64,000 nucleotides of DNA from Halanaerobacter jeridensis (GTDB lineage Bacteria; Bacillota; Halanaerobiia; Halobacteroidales; Halobacteroidaceae): positions 1-64,000 of the forward strand of contig NZ_JAFBDQ010000012.1 in assembly GCF_016908315.1 (NCBI RefSeq), given 5' to 3'. The position numbers and the translations under genes were made by a program. Of the stretch, positions 16,359-24,991 are shown one piece after another (position 1 is the first letter of the stretch; each line of letters begins with the position of its first letter). Below the pieces are notes generated by a model. That model ran no database searches, was not told the origin of the DNA, and worked only from the letters and a program-made list of their open reading frames with translations.

Positions 16359-17862
16359 TTTGCGTAGCTTTTTTGGGCGGTTGATGATTTCACATTTAGC
16401 AGTAATTTTAATTGCTTTAGTAGTAATTGGTCTTATTTTTGGTTATTTAATTCAAAATTATTATTTTGGTCTTCGCGAATGGAAAGCTACTAACAATGGA
16501 AAAAGAATAGCAAAGTTGGTCAGTTCTAATGTAACTGGACGTAACTTACGGAGTAATGAAATAAAAAGTGCCCGGCAAAAGATAAAAACTATTGCCCGTT
16601 CAGCTAATATGGATATTGCTATAGCTAATGAAAAAGGGGAAATCATTTTTGATTCAACTACTTTAGAAGCTTTTGATTTGGAATTAAAAAACCGAGAAGT
16701 AGAGCGAGTTTTAGAAGGTAATAGTATTACCAAAAAAATTCGTGGACCACAAAGGCAAAGTTTATTGATGGTTTTTCCTCTTTTATGGAAGCAAGAGCAG
16801 ACTAAATCAATTATTTTAGGTCCTGATGATGAGATAGAAGGAAAAGTATTAGGAAGTATAGTAGTGCGCAGTCCTTTAGGCAGTATTTCAGAAACAGTTT
16901 GGGAAATATTGCGTTTGATTTTATATGCTTCTTTAATAGCTATCATAGCAGCGTTAGGTTTAAGCTTTTTATTTGCAAGTCGAGTGACTAAGCCTTTAGA
17001 AAGAATTAATGAATCAGCTTTAGAGATTGCTGATGGTAATTTTGAAAGAGTAGAGTTACCAGAGAATAGTAGTCAAGAAATTGAACGTTTAGTTGAGGCC
17101 TATAATTATGCGGTTGAACAAGTAGAAGAAACATTAGATAAAAAAGAGCGATTAGAAAAGATGAGAAAGCAATTTGTCTCTGATGTTTCTCATGAGTTCA
17201 GAGCACCATTAACTTCTTTGAAAGGGTTTTTAGAGATTTTTCAAGAACAAGAATTGAGTGCAGGAGAAATAAAAAATTATGCTGATATAATGTATAAAGA
17301 TACAGAGTATTTAGAACATTTAATTGATGATTTAGCTGTATTAGGAAAATTAGATTCAGGAGAATTAAAATTAGATAGAGAAATAATAGAGGCTCAAGAA
17401 ATAATTATGAGGGCCATTAATTCACTGCAGCATAAATTAAAAGAGAATCAGTTACAGATTAAAAATTCTTTTATCAATAATGTACCAGATTTATATGTTG
17501 ACCCTAATCGGATGCAGCAGGTGATGATTAACTTATTAGATAATGCAATTGAGCATTCACCCCTAGGAGGAAAGATAATAGTGAAAACGAAGTATCATGA
17601 GGGAGAAAATAGTGAAGTCGAATTTGCTATTATTGATCAAGGCCCGGGAATTCCTGAAGATGAATTGGATAATATTTGGCAGAGATTTTATAAAGTTGAT
17701 ACTGCTCGAACACGTAGTGAGCAGGGCAGTGGTTTGGGATTAGCAATTGTGAAAGATATTATCGAGCAGCATAGAGGTAGGGTAAAAGTAGAAAACATCA
17801 AAGAAAGAGGGGCTAAATTTAGCTTTGTCTTACCTGAAGATGCTTTAGTAAATAAGAATTAA
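16348..17862 (+). CDS. PhoR/ResE-type sensor histidine kinase
   Basis: A 504-residue membrane kinase: TM1 about 12-36, an extracytoplasmic sensor about 40-185, TM2 about 186-210, HAMP about 210-265, a HisKA domain with phospho-accepting His282 in SDVSHEFRAPLTSL, and a HATPase_c domain with N-box MINLLDNAIEHSP, G1 DQGPGIPEDE and G2 GSGLGLAIVKDI. The H-box is the usual SHELRTPLTS type with minor changes. It is the cognate sensor of the overlapping upstream response regulator. The sensed signal is unknown. Confidence 0.95.
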   Translation: MKLNLRSFFGRLMISHLAVILIALVVIGLIFGYLIQNYYFGLREWKATNNGKRIAKLVSSNVTGRNLRSNEIKSARQKIKTIARSANMDIAIANEKGEIIFDSTTLEAFDLELKNREVERVLEGNSITKKIRGPQRQSLLMVFPLLWKQEQTKSIILGPDDEIEGKVLGSIVVRSPLGSISETVWEILRLILYASLIAIIAALGLSFLFASRVTKPLERINESALEIADGNFERVELPENSSQEIERLVEAYNYAVEQVEETLDKKERLEKMRKQFVSDVSHEFRAPLTSLKGFLEIFQEQELSAGEIKNYADIMYKDTEYLEHLIDDLAVLGKLDSGELKLDREIIEAQEIIMRAINSLQHKLKENQLQIKNSFINNVPDLYVDPNRMQQVMINLLDNAIEHSPLGGKIIVKTKYHEGENSEVEFAIIDQGPGIPEDELDNIWQRFYKVDTARTRSEQGSGLGLAIVKDIIEQHRGRVKVENIKERGAKFSFVLPEDALVNKN

Positions 17863-17883
17863 AATGACTGAGATTGGGAGAAC

Positions 17884-17958
17884 ATGGACAAGGATTTGCA
17901 GGAGTTAGCAGAGTTGGCCCAAGATTTACAAGGATTAGTAAAGCAGTTTACAGTTTAA
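17884..17958 (+). pseudogene. Probable C-terminal relic of a methyl-accepting chemotaxis protein
   Basis: This 24-codon frame (MDKDLQELAELAQDLQGLVK, ending QFTV) closely resembles the conserved tail of chemoreceptors, which often end in a repeat of the type LAEELQxLVxxFxV. The in-frame sequence upstream reaches a stop at 17869-17871, so no receptor body is present. A GGGAG lies just before the ATG, so translation as a small peptide is possible. The likeliest explanation is the remnant of a deleted chemoreceptor gene between the kinase and the phosphatase. The match is short and judged by eye. Confidence 0.45.
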
Positions 17959-18045
17959 AATTTTCATAAAGGTAAATCCCCCTTCAATATAGAATAGTTT
18001 ATATAGCGGAATAATGTAGTAATATGTCGAAGGGAGTTTTGCTTT

Positions 18046-20298
18046 ATGAAAGATGAAGAAGAATTAAATAAAAAATTAATTGCTGGACTTAAATTGAGAC
18101 ATTTATTATACGGAAATATATTTTATATCTTATTATCTGTTCTGTTTGCTTCTATGATACTAATGACAGGATATGAACTATTAAAAGAACTTATCTTTAG
18201 TAATTTAACTGCGTGGGGGTCTCATTTAATTACCATTATTTTTGTTTCGTCGTTGATAACTATTTTATTTAGTCTAATCATTATTCATTATCGTAATTTA
18301 TGGACAGAAGTAGCTACTAAGATTAATAATTATGGTCAAGATTTAAAAGAGGAACGTGATAAATTGGCTACTTATATAGAAACAGCTCCTTATGGTGTTT
18401 TTGTGGTTGATGAAAATGGTAATTATTTGGAAGTTAATGGAGCAGCAACAGAGATAGCCGGTTATAGCGAAGAAGAACTATTAGAAATGAATATTTTAGA
18501 TTTACATCCCTATCTTTCTAAAGAACGAGTGGGATATGTTTTTTCCCAAATTAAAAATAGAAAGCAGTTTAAACAAGAAATGCCTTATACTACTAAAAGT
18601 GGGGAACAACGTTGGTTTTCTATTAAGGTAGTTAAATTATCTGAAACTCGTTTTTTAGGCTTCGTAGAAGATATAACAGAACGAAAAAATATAATGCAGG
18701 ATTTAAAGATGAAAAATAAAGCCATTCAAGAGTCAGCTACTGCCTTTGTATTTAGTGATCAGGAGGGGCAATTAACTGAAGTTAATCAATCCTTTCTAAA
18801 AATGTGGGACTATCAGCAGCCAGAGGAAATTTTAGGACAAACTCCAATGGCTTTGCATCCGGAAGAAGAAAGAGAAAAAGTAGAAAGATCAATGCAGTAT
18901 ATTAAAAAAGAAGGTTCCTGGCAGGGAGAGTTGAAAGGGCTGCGATCTGATGGCTCTTTATTTGATATCAATATTTCCTGTACTGCTCTAAAGGATAATC
19001 AAGATAAAGTGCAAGGCATGATGGCTTCATTTATTGATATCACAGAACGTAAAGAAACTGAAGAAAGATTAAGAGAGAAAAAAGATCAATTGCACTGTAA
19101 TTTTGAAGAACTGATGGTAACTAAACAGCAATTAGCAGCTGCTAATGATTTGCTAGTAGATCAAATTAAAAGTGCTAAAGAGATTCACAATCAATTATTA
19201 ACCCGTAATTTTCCTCAAGTTGATGATTATTTTATGTCAGGAATATACCAGCCAGCTGAACATATTGGTGGTGACTTTTATTATGCAATCGAATTAGAAA
19301 ATGAAGTAGTATTTTATTTAGCTGATATTACAGGACATAGTTTAGATGGAGCTTTTTTAAATGTCTTTCTCCGAGAAACAATTGATAATTATTTATTTTC
19401 TCATTCATTAAGGACTGCACTATCTCCAGCTGAAATTGTTGAATTTGTCACAGATCGTTATCAGGAAGAAAATTTTACAGCTGATTATTTTATTAGTCTA
19501 GTTTTATTTGTTTTAGATAAAGAAAGTAAGGAAATCAAATATACTAATTTTGGTTTTCAAGTTTTGCCGTTATTAGTCAAATCTGGTGGAGTAGAAGAAT
19601 TAAATTTAACTGGATTACCAATTAGTACAGCAATTGATAGAGAAAAATATGAGTTTAAAGAAGAAGTTTTTAAATTAGAACAAGGAGATAAGTTAGTCGT
19701 TACTACAGATGGTTTAGTTGAAGAACAGATTGAAAAGCAAAGGTATGGTACTACAAGACTAAAAGAAATAATAGAGCAAAATCAGCAATTACCACTAGAG
19801 TTCGTCTTAGAAAAAATCAATTTTGATTTTCAAAATTTCATTACTTCTCAAGACCAAAAAGATGATGTAAGTATTTTAGGCATAGAGAGAGAAGAAGTGA
19901 TTGATAAAATAGAATTATGTATTGCTAGCGATTTTGAACTACTTAAGCAAGTAAAAGAACAGTTCCTTGAGTTTGTTGCTCCTTATACTAATCAAGGGGA
20001 AATGCTAGTAATGGGATTTCATGAGATGCTGATTAATGCTATTGAACATGGTAATCAAGGCGATATTTCCTGCCAAGTTGAAATCTTTATGTTAGTGACT
20101 TCTAATTATATTAAATTAGTAATTAAAGATGAAGGGCGAGGATTTCATTGGGATAGTAAGTTACAGCAGGGACTTGACCAAAGTGATTTTACTGAACGGG
20201 GGAGAGGGATTGCTATTACAGAAGAAATTTGGGATAAGATTTGTTATAATTATTTAGGGAATAAAGTAGTTCTTTACCAATCGCGAAGTGAAATCTAA
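18046..20298 (+). CDS. PAS-PAS-SpoIIE phosphatase fused to a RsbW-like kinase domain
   Basis: A 750-residue signalling protein: two membrane helices (about 18-45 and 58-82), PAS1 (about 105-215, YIETAPYGVFVVDENGNY), PAS2 (about 220-345), a short coiled coil, a SpoIIE/RsbU-type PP2C domain (about 375-610; PAEHIGGDFY, ADITGHSLDGAF, VTTDGLVEE), and a C-terminal GHKL ATPase of the anti-sigma-kinase type (about 620-750; MGFHEMLINAIEHGNQGD, DEGRGF, GRGIAI). One chain thus holds opposing phosphatase and kinase-like modules acting on STAS-type switches. The phosphatase domain is paralogous to that at 11748-13367. A TGTCGAA sits at 18025-18031, close to the ribosome site. Confidence 0.93.
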   Translation: MKDEEELNKKLIAGLKLRHLLYGNIFYILLSVLFASMILMTGYELLKELIFSNLTAWGSHLITIIFVSSLITILFSLIIIHYRNLWTEVATKINNYGQDLKEERDKLATYIETAPYGVFVVDENGNYLEVNGAATEIAGYSEEELLEMNILDLHPYLSKERVGYVFSQIKNRKQFKQEMPYTTKSGEQRWFSIKVVKLSETRFLGFVEDITERKNIMQDLKMKNKAIQESATAFVFSDQEGQLTEVNQSFLKMWDYQQPEEILGQTPMALHPEEEREKVERSMQYIKKEGSWQGELKGLRSDGSLFDINISCTALKDNQDKVQGMMASFIDITERKETEERLREKKDQLHCNFEELMVTKQQLAAANDLLVDQIKSAKEIHNQLLTRNFPQVDDYFMSGIYQPAEHIGGDFYYAIELENEVVFYLADITGHSLDGAFLNVFLRETIDNYLFSHSLRTALSPAEIVEFVTDRYQEENFTADYFISLVLFVLDKESKEIKYTNFGFQVLPLLVKSGGVEELNLTGLPISTAIDREKYEFKEEVFKLEQGDKLVVTTDGLVEEQIEKQRYGTTRLKEIIEQNQQLPLEFVLEKINFDFQNFITSQDQKDDVSILGIEREEVIDKIELCIASDFELLKQVKEQFLEFVAPYTNQGEMLVMGFHEMLINAIEHGNQGDISCQVEIFMLVTSNYIKLVIKDEGRGFHWDSKLQQGLDQSDFTERGRGIAITEEIWDKICYNYLGNKVVLYQSRSEI

Positions 20299-20320
20299 CT
20301 TCGCGATTGTTCTTTTTTTT
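20278..20320. terminator. Terminator spanning overlapping convergent stop codons
   Basis: A 12-bp perfect inverted repeat (CAATCGCGAAGT at 20278-20289, ACTTCGCGATTG at 20298-20309) is followed by a T-rich run. The plus-strand TAA (20296-20298) and the minus-strand TAG (20295-20297) overlap in the loop and stem edge, so the repeat lies inside coding sequence on one side or the other. Confidence 0.9.
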
Positions 20321-21560
20321 GTCTTCTTAATTCTATAAATTTATCTCTAGCTATTTGTTTTTGTCGAGGGTTAGTTTGGGGACTACGGATTAAATCATCT
20401 AATAATGGTAGAGCTTTTTCATGATGCTCGTGTTTAGCTAATAATAAAGCTAATAATAAGGTTAATTTATCTTCTTGGGGGCGTGGTAATTTAGTAGTGC
20501 TGCTATTAAAATAAAATTCTTGTAAATGAGTCATAGCTTTTAATGAAGCTGCCTCTGATAATTCTTCGGCCTTAACATCTTCATAAAGCCAACTTAACCG
20601 GAGCCAAAGGTAACCTAATTTACCAGGGCTGGCTGCAATTAAATTATATAACTTAATTGCTAAATAATAAGCATTAAAAACTTGGTTTATAGTGCGTGGT
20701 TCACTATACTGGGGTTGATAATCTGTTCCGAATATTTCTGTAATTTGTTTTTTGAAGTTATTTTTTATCTTTTTCTCCTGCCGACTTGAAAAATCAAAAA
20801 AATCAGCTTTGCGGGCAGCATAAAAGCAATTAGGACAAATCCAAACTTTGTACCAAGCTGGGGCAAAGTTCTTATAAATTGGTCGTAAGTCATCTCTAAT
20901 TGTTTTTAATCGTAACTTAGAGTTGCGTATCTTTTTTACTGTGCTTTTAGATTGACAGATGGGACAAGTGATCTCTTTATTATAGGTATATTGAGTCAAA
21001 GTACTGTCGGCGGTAATATTATACTTTTGATGACCGGGAAGATAAAAATCTTCTGTTTTAGTTATTTTAATAGTATTATTATCAACTTTCTTTTCTGATT
21101 TTTCATTACTTTCATTATTTACTTCAGGGGGAGTTTCTTCTGGATTAGAAATTTGAGCTGGTTGATTTAATGGTGGTAATTTTAGATTTGATTCTTGTAA
21201 CCACTGAATCCGACTGCAGAGAGTAGTAATGATATTTTCATTTAAGATAGGTTCTTGATGCATTAATGATTTCAAATCTTCTGGGTTAAAAGCTAATAAA
21301 GTAGTTTCTTGAGCTGTTTCAGCTCGTGAAATATAATTATTTTTTTCTAAAAGAGCTGCTTCTCCTACTATATCCCCAGACTCTAGTCTGGCTACTTCTT
21401 TTTCTTTTTCGTCATCTTGAATAAATAATCGGACTAGACCTTCGAGAATTAAGTATACTTGCTCTACTTTATCTCCATAGCTAAATATATTCTTTTCTGC
21501 TTTGAAGTTTTGTGAAATACTATATTGAGATAGTTGATCATCTAGTGAATAATTAGTCAT
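20295..21560 (-). CDS. Cyclic-nucleotide-binding-fold / DUF2225 protein
   Basis: A 421-residue protein. Residues about 10-125 form a cNMP-binding-type beta roll (FSYGDKVEQVYLILEGLVRL and DIVGEAALLE) without a Crp DNA-binding domain. A polar linker follows (about 130-190), then DUF2225 (about 190-410) with two CxxC pairs, CPICQS and CPNCFYAA, that probably bind zinc, and a helical TPR-like tail (LSEAASLKAMTHLQEF). The fusion recurs in Firmicutes but has no known function. It converges on the SpoIIE-type phosphatase gene, whose stop codon it overlaps. A ligand-sensing adaptor role is inference. Confidence 0.85.
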   Translation of the reverse strand: MTNYSLDDQLSQYSISQNFKAEKNIFSYGDKVEQVYLILEGLVRLFIQDDEKEKEVARLESGDIVGEAALLEKNNYISRAETAQETTLLAFNPEDLKSLMHQEPILNENIITTLCSRIQWLQESNLKLPPLNQPAQISNPEETPPEVNNESNEKSEKKVDNNTIKITKTEDFYLPGHQKYNITADSTLTQYTYNKEITCPICQSKSTVKKIRNSKLRLKTIRDDLRPIYKNFAPAWYKVWICPNCFYAARKADFFDFSSRQEKKIKNNFKKQITEIFGTDYQPQYSEPRTINQVFNAYYLAIKLYNLIAASPGKLGYLWLRLSWLYEDVKAEELSEAASLKAMTHLQEFYFNSSTTKLPRPQEDKLTLLLALLLAKHEHHEKALPLLDDLIRSPQTNPRQKQIARDKFIELRRQKKEQSRS

Positions 21561-21785
21561 TGTATTTTTGTCCCCTTTTTCTACTTATAATTAGATTTTA
21601 ATGAATAATAAATGTAGAGCTTAAAATCATTTTACAGGAAAATAAATGATTTTAAAGAAATTATTAAGCAAGTTATTAATTTTATATTTAAATTTCAGCC
21701 TTATTAACGAAAAAACACGAAATATTTATTTAAATACTATCATAAATTGCTCAAATTTTAAAATCAAATTGGAGGTTTCTGAATT

Positions 21786-22382
21786 ATGAAAGAAGAAAAA
21801 ACCATTAATTATTATAATCAACAAGCTGAAAAATATTACAAGCAAACAGTAAATGTGGATTTAACAGCACTCTACCCACAATTTCTAAAACATTTAGAGA
21901 AAGGAGATCATATCTTAGATGCAGGTTGTGGTTCGGGACGTGATAGTCTCTATTTTTTAGAACAGGGGTATCAAGTAACAGCAGTGGATGCTGCAGAAAA
22001 ACTAGCTCAGCTAGCAGAAGATTTAATAGAGCAAGAAGTATTAAAGATGAGATTAGAAGAATTAAATTTCAAATCAAAATTTGATGGAGTCTGGGCTTGT
22101 GCGTCTTTACTTCATTTGTCGAATGAAGAGATTAAAAAAGTTCTTAAAAACTTCACTCAAGCTCTAGTAGCTGAGGGAATAATCTATATTTCGCTTAAAT
22201 ATGGTGAAGAAGAAAAATTTAGAAATGGTAGATTTTTTAATTATCATAATGAAGAGTCTTGGCTAAACTTAATGGAGGGAATAGAAGATTTGACTATAGT
22301 TGAATTATGGCAAACTGGTGATTTGAAAGAAGATGGAAGAGATGAAAAATGGTTAAATGTATTATTACAAAAAAGTAAGTAA
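21786..22382 (+). CDS. Class I SAM-dependent methyltransferase
   Basis: A 198-residue Rossmann-fold methyltransferase. Motif I is ILDAGCGSGRDSLYFLEQGY (about residues 43-62) with the acidic post-I residue in VTAVDAAEKLA. The short length and the N-terminus (INYYNQQAEKYYKQTV) resemble the TehB/methyltransferase_11 group. No substrate can be deduced. It is preceded by GGAGG and followed, 82 bases later, by pcm, so the two may be co-transcribed. No internal terminator is visible. Confidence 0.88.
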   Translation: MKEEKTINYYNQQAEKYYKQTVNVDLTALYPQFLKHLEKGDHILDAGCGSGRDSLYFLEQGYQVTAVDAAEKLAQLAEDLIEQEVLKMRLEELNFKSKFDGVWACASLLHLSNEEIKKVLKNFTQALVAEGIIYISLKYGEEEKFRNGRFFNYHNEESWLNLMEGIEDLTIVELWQTGDLKEDGRDEKWLNVLLQKSK

Positions 22383-22464
22383 ATTTTACTGTTTATTATT
22401 AAGCAATACATATTTGTAATAATAGCGGGAATTATAATTGATGTTATAGAAAGGAGTGGATAAT

Positions 22465-23112
22465 ATGGGAGATGATAGTTTAAATGATGCTAAAGAAAAG
22501 ATGATTAAGCAGCATTTAATTCCGCGGGGTATAAAGAATGAACGAGTTTTAGCAGCATTCAAAAAGGTACCACGTGAGGAATTTGTTCCGCCTGAAATAG
22601 AAGCAGAAGCTTATCAAGATCGCCCTCTACCGATTGGTGAAGGACAGACAATTAGTCAACCTTATATAGTAGCTGAAATGATTCAGGCTTTAGAACCTAC
22701 ACCAGGTGATAAGATTTTAGAAATTGGCACAGGCTCAGGTTATGCTGCAGCAGTTTTAGCGGAAATAGTAGAAACTGTGTATGGAGTTGAACGTCATCAG
22801 AGTTTAGTTGATGAAGCTCAAACTCGATTAACTAGATTGAATTATGATAATGTAAAATTAGAGGTAGGAGATGGAACAATAGGTTGGGCAGAAAATGCAC
22901 CCTATGATGGTATTTTAGTGAGTGCTGCTGCTCCAGAAATACCTAATTCATTAGTAGAGCAGTTAGTTAAAGGAGGATATCTTGTAATTCCAATTGGTAC
23001 TAAAAATATTCAGCAATTATATCAAATTAAGAAAATAGAAGATGATAAAATAACTAAGAAAGAATTAGGGCGAGTTAGATTTGTACCCTTATTAGGAGAA
23101 AAAGGGTGGTAA
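22465..23112 (+). CDS. pcm: Protein-L-isoaspartate O-methyltransferase
   Basis: A 215-residue repair methyltransferase of the PCMT family, which methylates isoaspartyl residues in damaged proteins. The region GEGQTISQPYIVAEMIQAL and SAM motif I LEIGTGSGYAAAVLAEIV are diagnostic, as are VYGVERHQ and GYLVIPIGT. A GTG at 22456 is in frame, but the ATG at 22465 is correctly spaced from AAAGGAG. Length is normal. It shares orientation with the upstream methyltransferase. No specific regulation is visible. Confidence 0.95.
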   Translation: MGDDSLNDAKEKMIKQHLIPRGIKNERVLAAFKKVPREEFVPPEIEAEAYQDRPLPIGEGQTISQPYIVAEMIQALEPTPGDKILEIGTGSGYAAAVLAEIVETVYGVERHQSLVDEAQTRLTRLNYDNVKLEVGDGTIGWAENAPYDGILVSAAAPEIPNSLVEQLVKGGYLVIPIGTKNIQQLYQIKKIEDDKITKKELGRVRFVPLLGEKGW

Positions 23113-23145
23113 GATACATTAAGTGTAAAAAACGGAATTATTTTC

Positions 23146-23174
23146 TTGACATTGCTCTGATAAGTTGCTAATAT
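23146..23174 (+). promoter_or_regulatory. Candidate promoter of a long leader ahead of alpha-amylase
   Basis: TTGACA (23146-23151), a 17-bp spacer, then TAATAT (23169-23174). The next gene starts at 23537, giving a leader of roughly 350 bases that includes a strong hairpin with a T-tract. Confidence 0.5.
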
Positions 23175-23374
23175 AATTATATAGTCTGCTTAAATTGGGA
23201 TGCTTGCTACTATCTTAGCTATATTTCTTTCACTTTGTTGTTCTACTTTCCAACATTATTTTTCTAATCTTCTTTTTAAGTGGTAGTTTCTACTCAAGTA
23301 TATAAGTTTTATAACTTTAAAATAGATTGGTCAATCAAGAGAATAAAATTAAATAAGTTTAGGAGATTATAATC

Positions 23375-23420
23375 ATACTCATGACTTGAGATTTAAGTAC
23401 TCAAGTTATGAGTATTTTTT
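23375..23420 (+). terminator. Hairpin with T-tract in the alpha-amylase leader (terminator or attenuator)
   Basis: A 16-bp stem with one G-U pair (ATACTCATGACTTGAG at 23375-23390, CTCAAGTTATGAGTAT at 23400-23415) is followed by Ts. No gene ends directly upstream (pcm ends 260 bases away), so it either ends an unrecognised transcript from the promoter at 23146 or acts as an attenuator for the amylase gene. Confidence 0.6.
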
Positions 23421-23536
23421 GTTCTAATGGAGGTGATAAGTTTCTATGTTTTATTGATGCTAGAGCCCTTCAGGTTTTAAAAACCCGCAGGACTGCTAGT
23501 CGGCCAACAAAAAATATTAGGGTGGAGGTTTAGCTA
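23421..23536 (+). other. Unassigned structured stretch upstream of alpha-amylase
   Basis: A GGAGGTGATAAG resembling a ribosome site (about 23430-23441) precedes only a three-codon frame (ATG at 23446). Between about 23459 and 23500 a GC-richer block contains a local hairpin (CCT, GGTTTT, AAAACC, AGG) between two GCTAG copies. It matches no riboswitch class known to me. A CRE-like or attenuator function is possible but unsupported. Confidence 0.35.
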
Positions 23537-24820
23537 ATGATAAAAAGAAGAATAAAAAGAAATTTGATTGTTTTAGTGATTTGTTTTATCCTAGTATTCT
23601 CATTAACAGTTGGGTCCGTAGAAGCAGCTTATTCTGGTTCGGGCAGAGATGTAATGTTACAGGGTTTTCATTGGAATTCTTGGCAATATGGAACTTGGGA
23701 TATTATTAAGAATAGTGCAGATGAGATTGAAGATGCAGGATTTACAATGGTTTGGTTTCCGCCGGTTTCGAAGTCTACTGGAGGAACTGGTTATTTACCT
23801 AATGAATGGTATAATCTTTATTCCAGCCACGGTAGTGAAGGACAATTACGAGATGCTGTAGATGCTTTGAATGCTAGAGGGATTAAGCCTTTAGCAGATA
23901 TTGTAATTAATCATCGAGTAGGAACTTATGGCTGGGCAGATTTTAGTTATCCTGCTTTTGATAATAATCAGCGGGCTGTAGCTAGTAATGATGAATGGAG
24001 TAGTGCAGAGGGGAATTATGATACAGGAGATAGTTATGGTGCTGCCCGAGATTTAGACCATACCTATGGTGATGTACAATCTGAGATAAAACATTGGTTA
24101 AATTGGTTAAAGAATAATATAGGATTTAAAGGATGGCGCTATGATTATGTTAAGGGCTATGATGGAAAATATAATGGCATGTATAATTCTGCTAGCAATC
24201 CTTACTTTTCTGTAGGAGAATTATGGCCTGATATAACTGGCAATTATTATGCTTCTGGTAGTGAAGTTAATTACCATCGGCAGCAATTAATGGATTGGAT
24301 TAATGCTACAGGAAGAAAGTCTACAGCTTTTGATTTTACTACTAAATGGCAGTTGATGTTAGCGACTTCTCGTAGTGAATATTGGCGTTTGAAAGATCCA
24401 AGTGGTAAAGCAATTGGAGCAATTGGCTGGTGGCCAAAGATGGCAGTTACATTTATTGATAATCATGATACTGGTTCTTCTCCAGGTGGCGGACATGACC
24501 ATTGGGCTTTTCCATCATCTAAAGTAGAACAAGGCTATGCTTATATTTTAACTCACCCTGGAACTCCTTGTGTTTATTGGCCCCATTATTTTGATAGTGG
24601 TAATGATTTGAAAAATAAAATTAAGACTCTGATTCAATTGCGACGAGAACAAAATATTAGCTCTACTAGTGCAGTAAACATTGTAGCAGCAGACAGTGGT
24701 AAATATGCAGCGATAGTTAATGGTAATTTAGCAGTTAAAATTGGTGGAGCAAACTGGAATCCAGGTTCTGGCTGGAAGGTTCGTGCTTATGGTAATCAAT
24801 GGTGTGTTTGGACTAGATAG
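23537..24820 (+). CDS. Secreted alpha-amylase, GH13 (plant-type domain layout)
   Basis: A 427-residue secreted GH13 enzyme hydrolysing alpha-1,4 glucans. A signal peptide (about 1-30, cleavage near VEAAYS) is followed by the TIM barrel. Conserved regions are visible: DIVINHR (region I), GWRYDYVKGY with nucleophile Asp203, SVGELWPD with acid/base Glu228, and FIDNHDTGS with Asp311. The C-terminal beta domain (about 370-427, ending WCVWTR) resembles Alpha-amyl_C2, as in cereal amylases (GH13_6). No starch-binding module or cell-wall anchor is seen. It probably feeds maltooligosaccharides to the cell; no transporter lies alongside. Confidence 0.93.
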   Translation: MIKRRIKRNLIVLVICFILVFSLTVGSVEAAYSGSGRDVMLQGFHWNSWQYGTWDIIKNSADEIEDAGFTMVWFPPVSKSTGGTGYLPNEWYNLYSSHGSEGQLRDAVDALNARGIKPLADIVINHRVGTYGWADFSYPAFDNNQRAVASNDEWSSAEGNYDTGDSYGAARDLDHTYGDVQSEIKHWLNWLKNNIGFKGWRYDYVKGYDGKYNGMYNSASNPYFSVGELWPDITGNYYASGSEVNYHRQQLMDWINATGRKSTAFDFTTKWQLMLATSRSEYWRLKDPSGKAIGAIGWWPKMAVTFIDNHDTGSSPGGGHDHWAFPSSKVEQGYAYILTHPGTPCVYWPHYFDSGNDLKNKIKTLIQLRREQNISSTSAVNIVAADSGKYAAIVNGNLAVKIGGANWNPGSGWKVRAYGNQWCVWTR

Positions 24821-24872
24821 AGTAAATACATCTTGTAGAAATTTTAATTAATTTAAAGGATTTTAACTAAAC

Positions 24873-24889
24873 TTGTCGAAATATAACAA
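24873..24889 (+). promoter_or_regulatory. Conserved 17-bp motif, includes a perfect Spo0A-box sequence
   Basis: TTGTCGAAATATAACAA. Its first eight bases match the 0A-box consensus TTGTCGAA. Near copies occur at 39129-39145 (one mismatch) and 62122-62138 (two mismatches), each upstream of a signalling gene. It lies 103 bases before the HD-GYP gene start. Confidence 0.5.
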
Positions 24890-24991
24890 AGAGAAGTTAT
24901 CGTTAATTATAATAACAAGCAAGAAGATAATTAAATCTTAATCAGTTAATTTACTAATTATTTTACTAGTGGTCAGTGGAGGGAAAAAGCA

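Noticed and set aside
18025-18031. Spo0A-box-like TGTCGAA before the PAS-SpoIIE gene
   Set aside because: It lies almost on the ribosome site, 15 bases from the ATG, lacks the ATATAAC part of the longer motif, and a 7-mer match is expected by chance.
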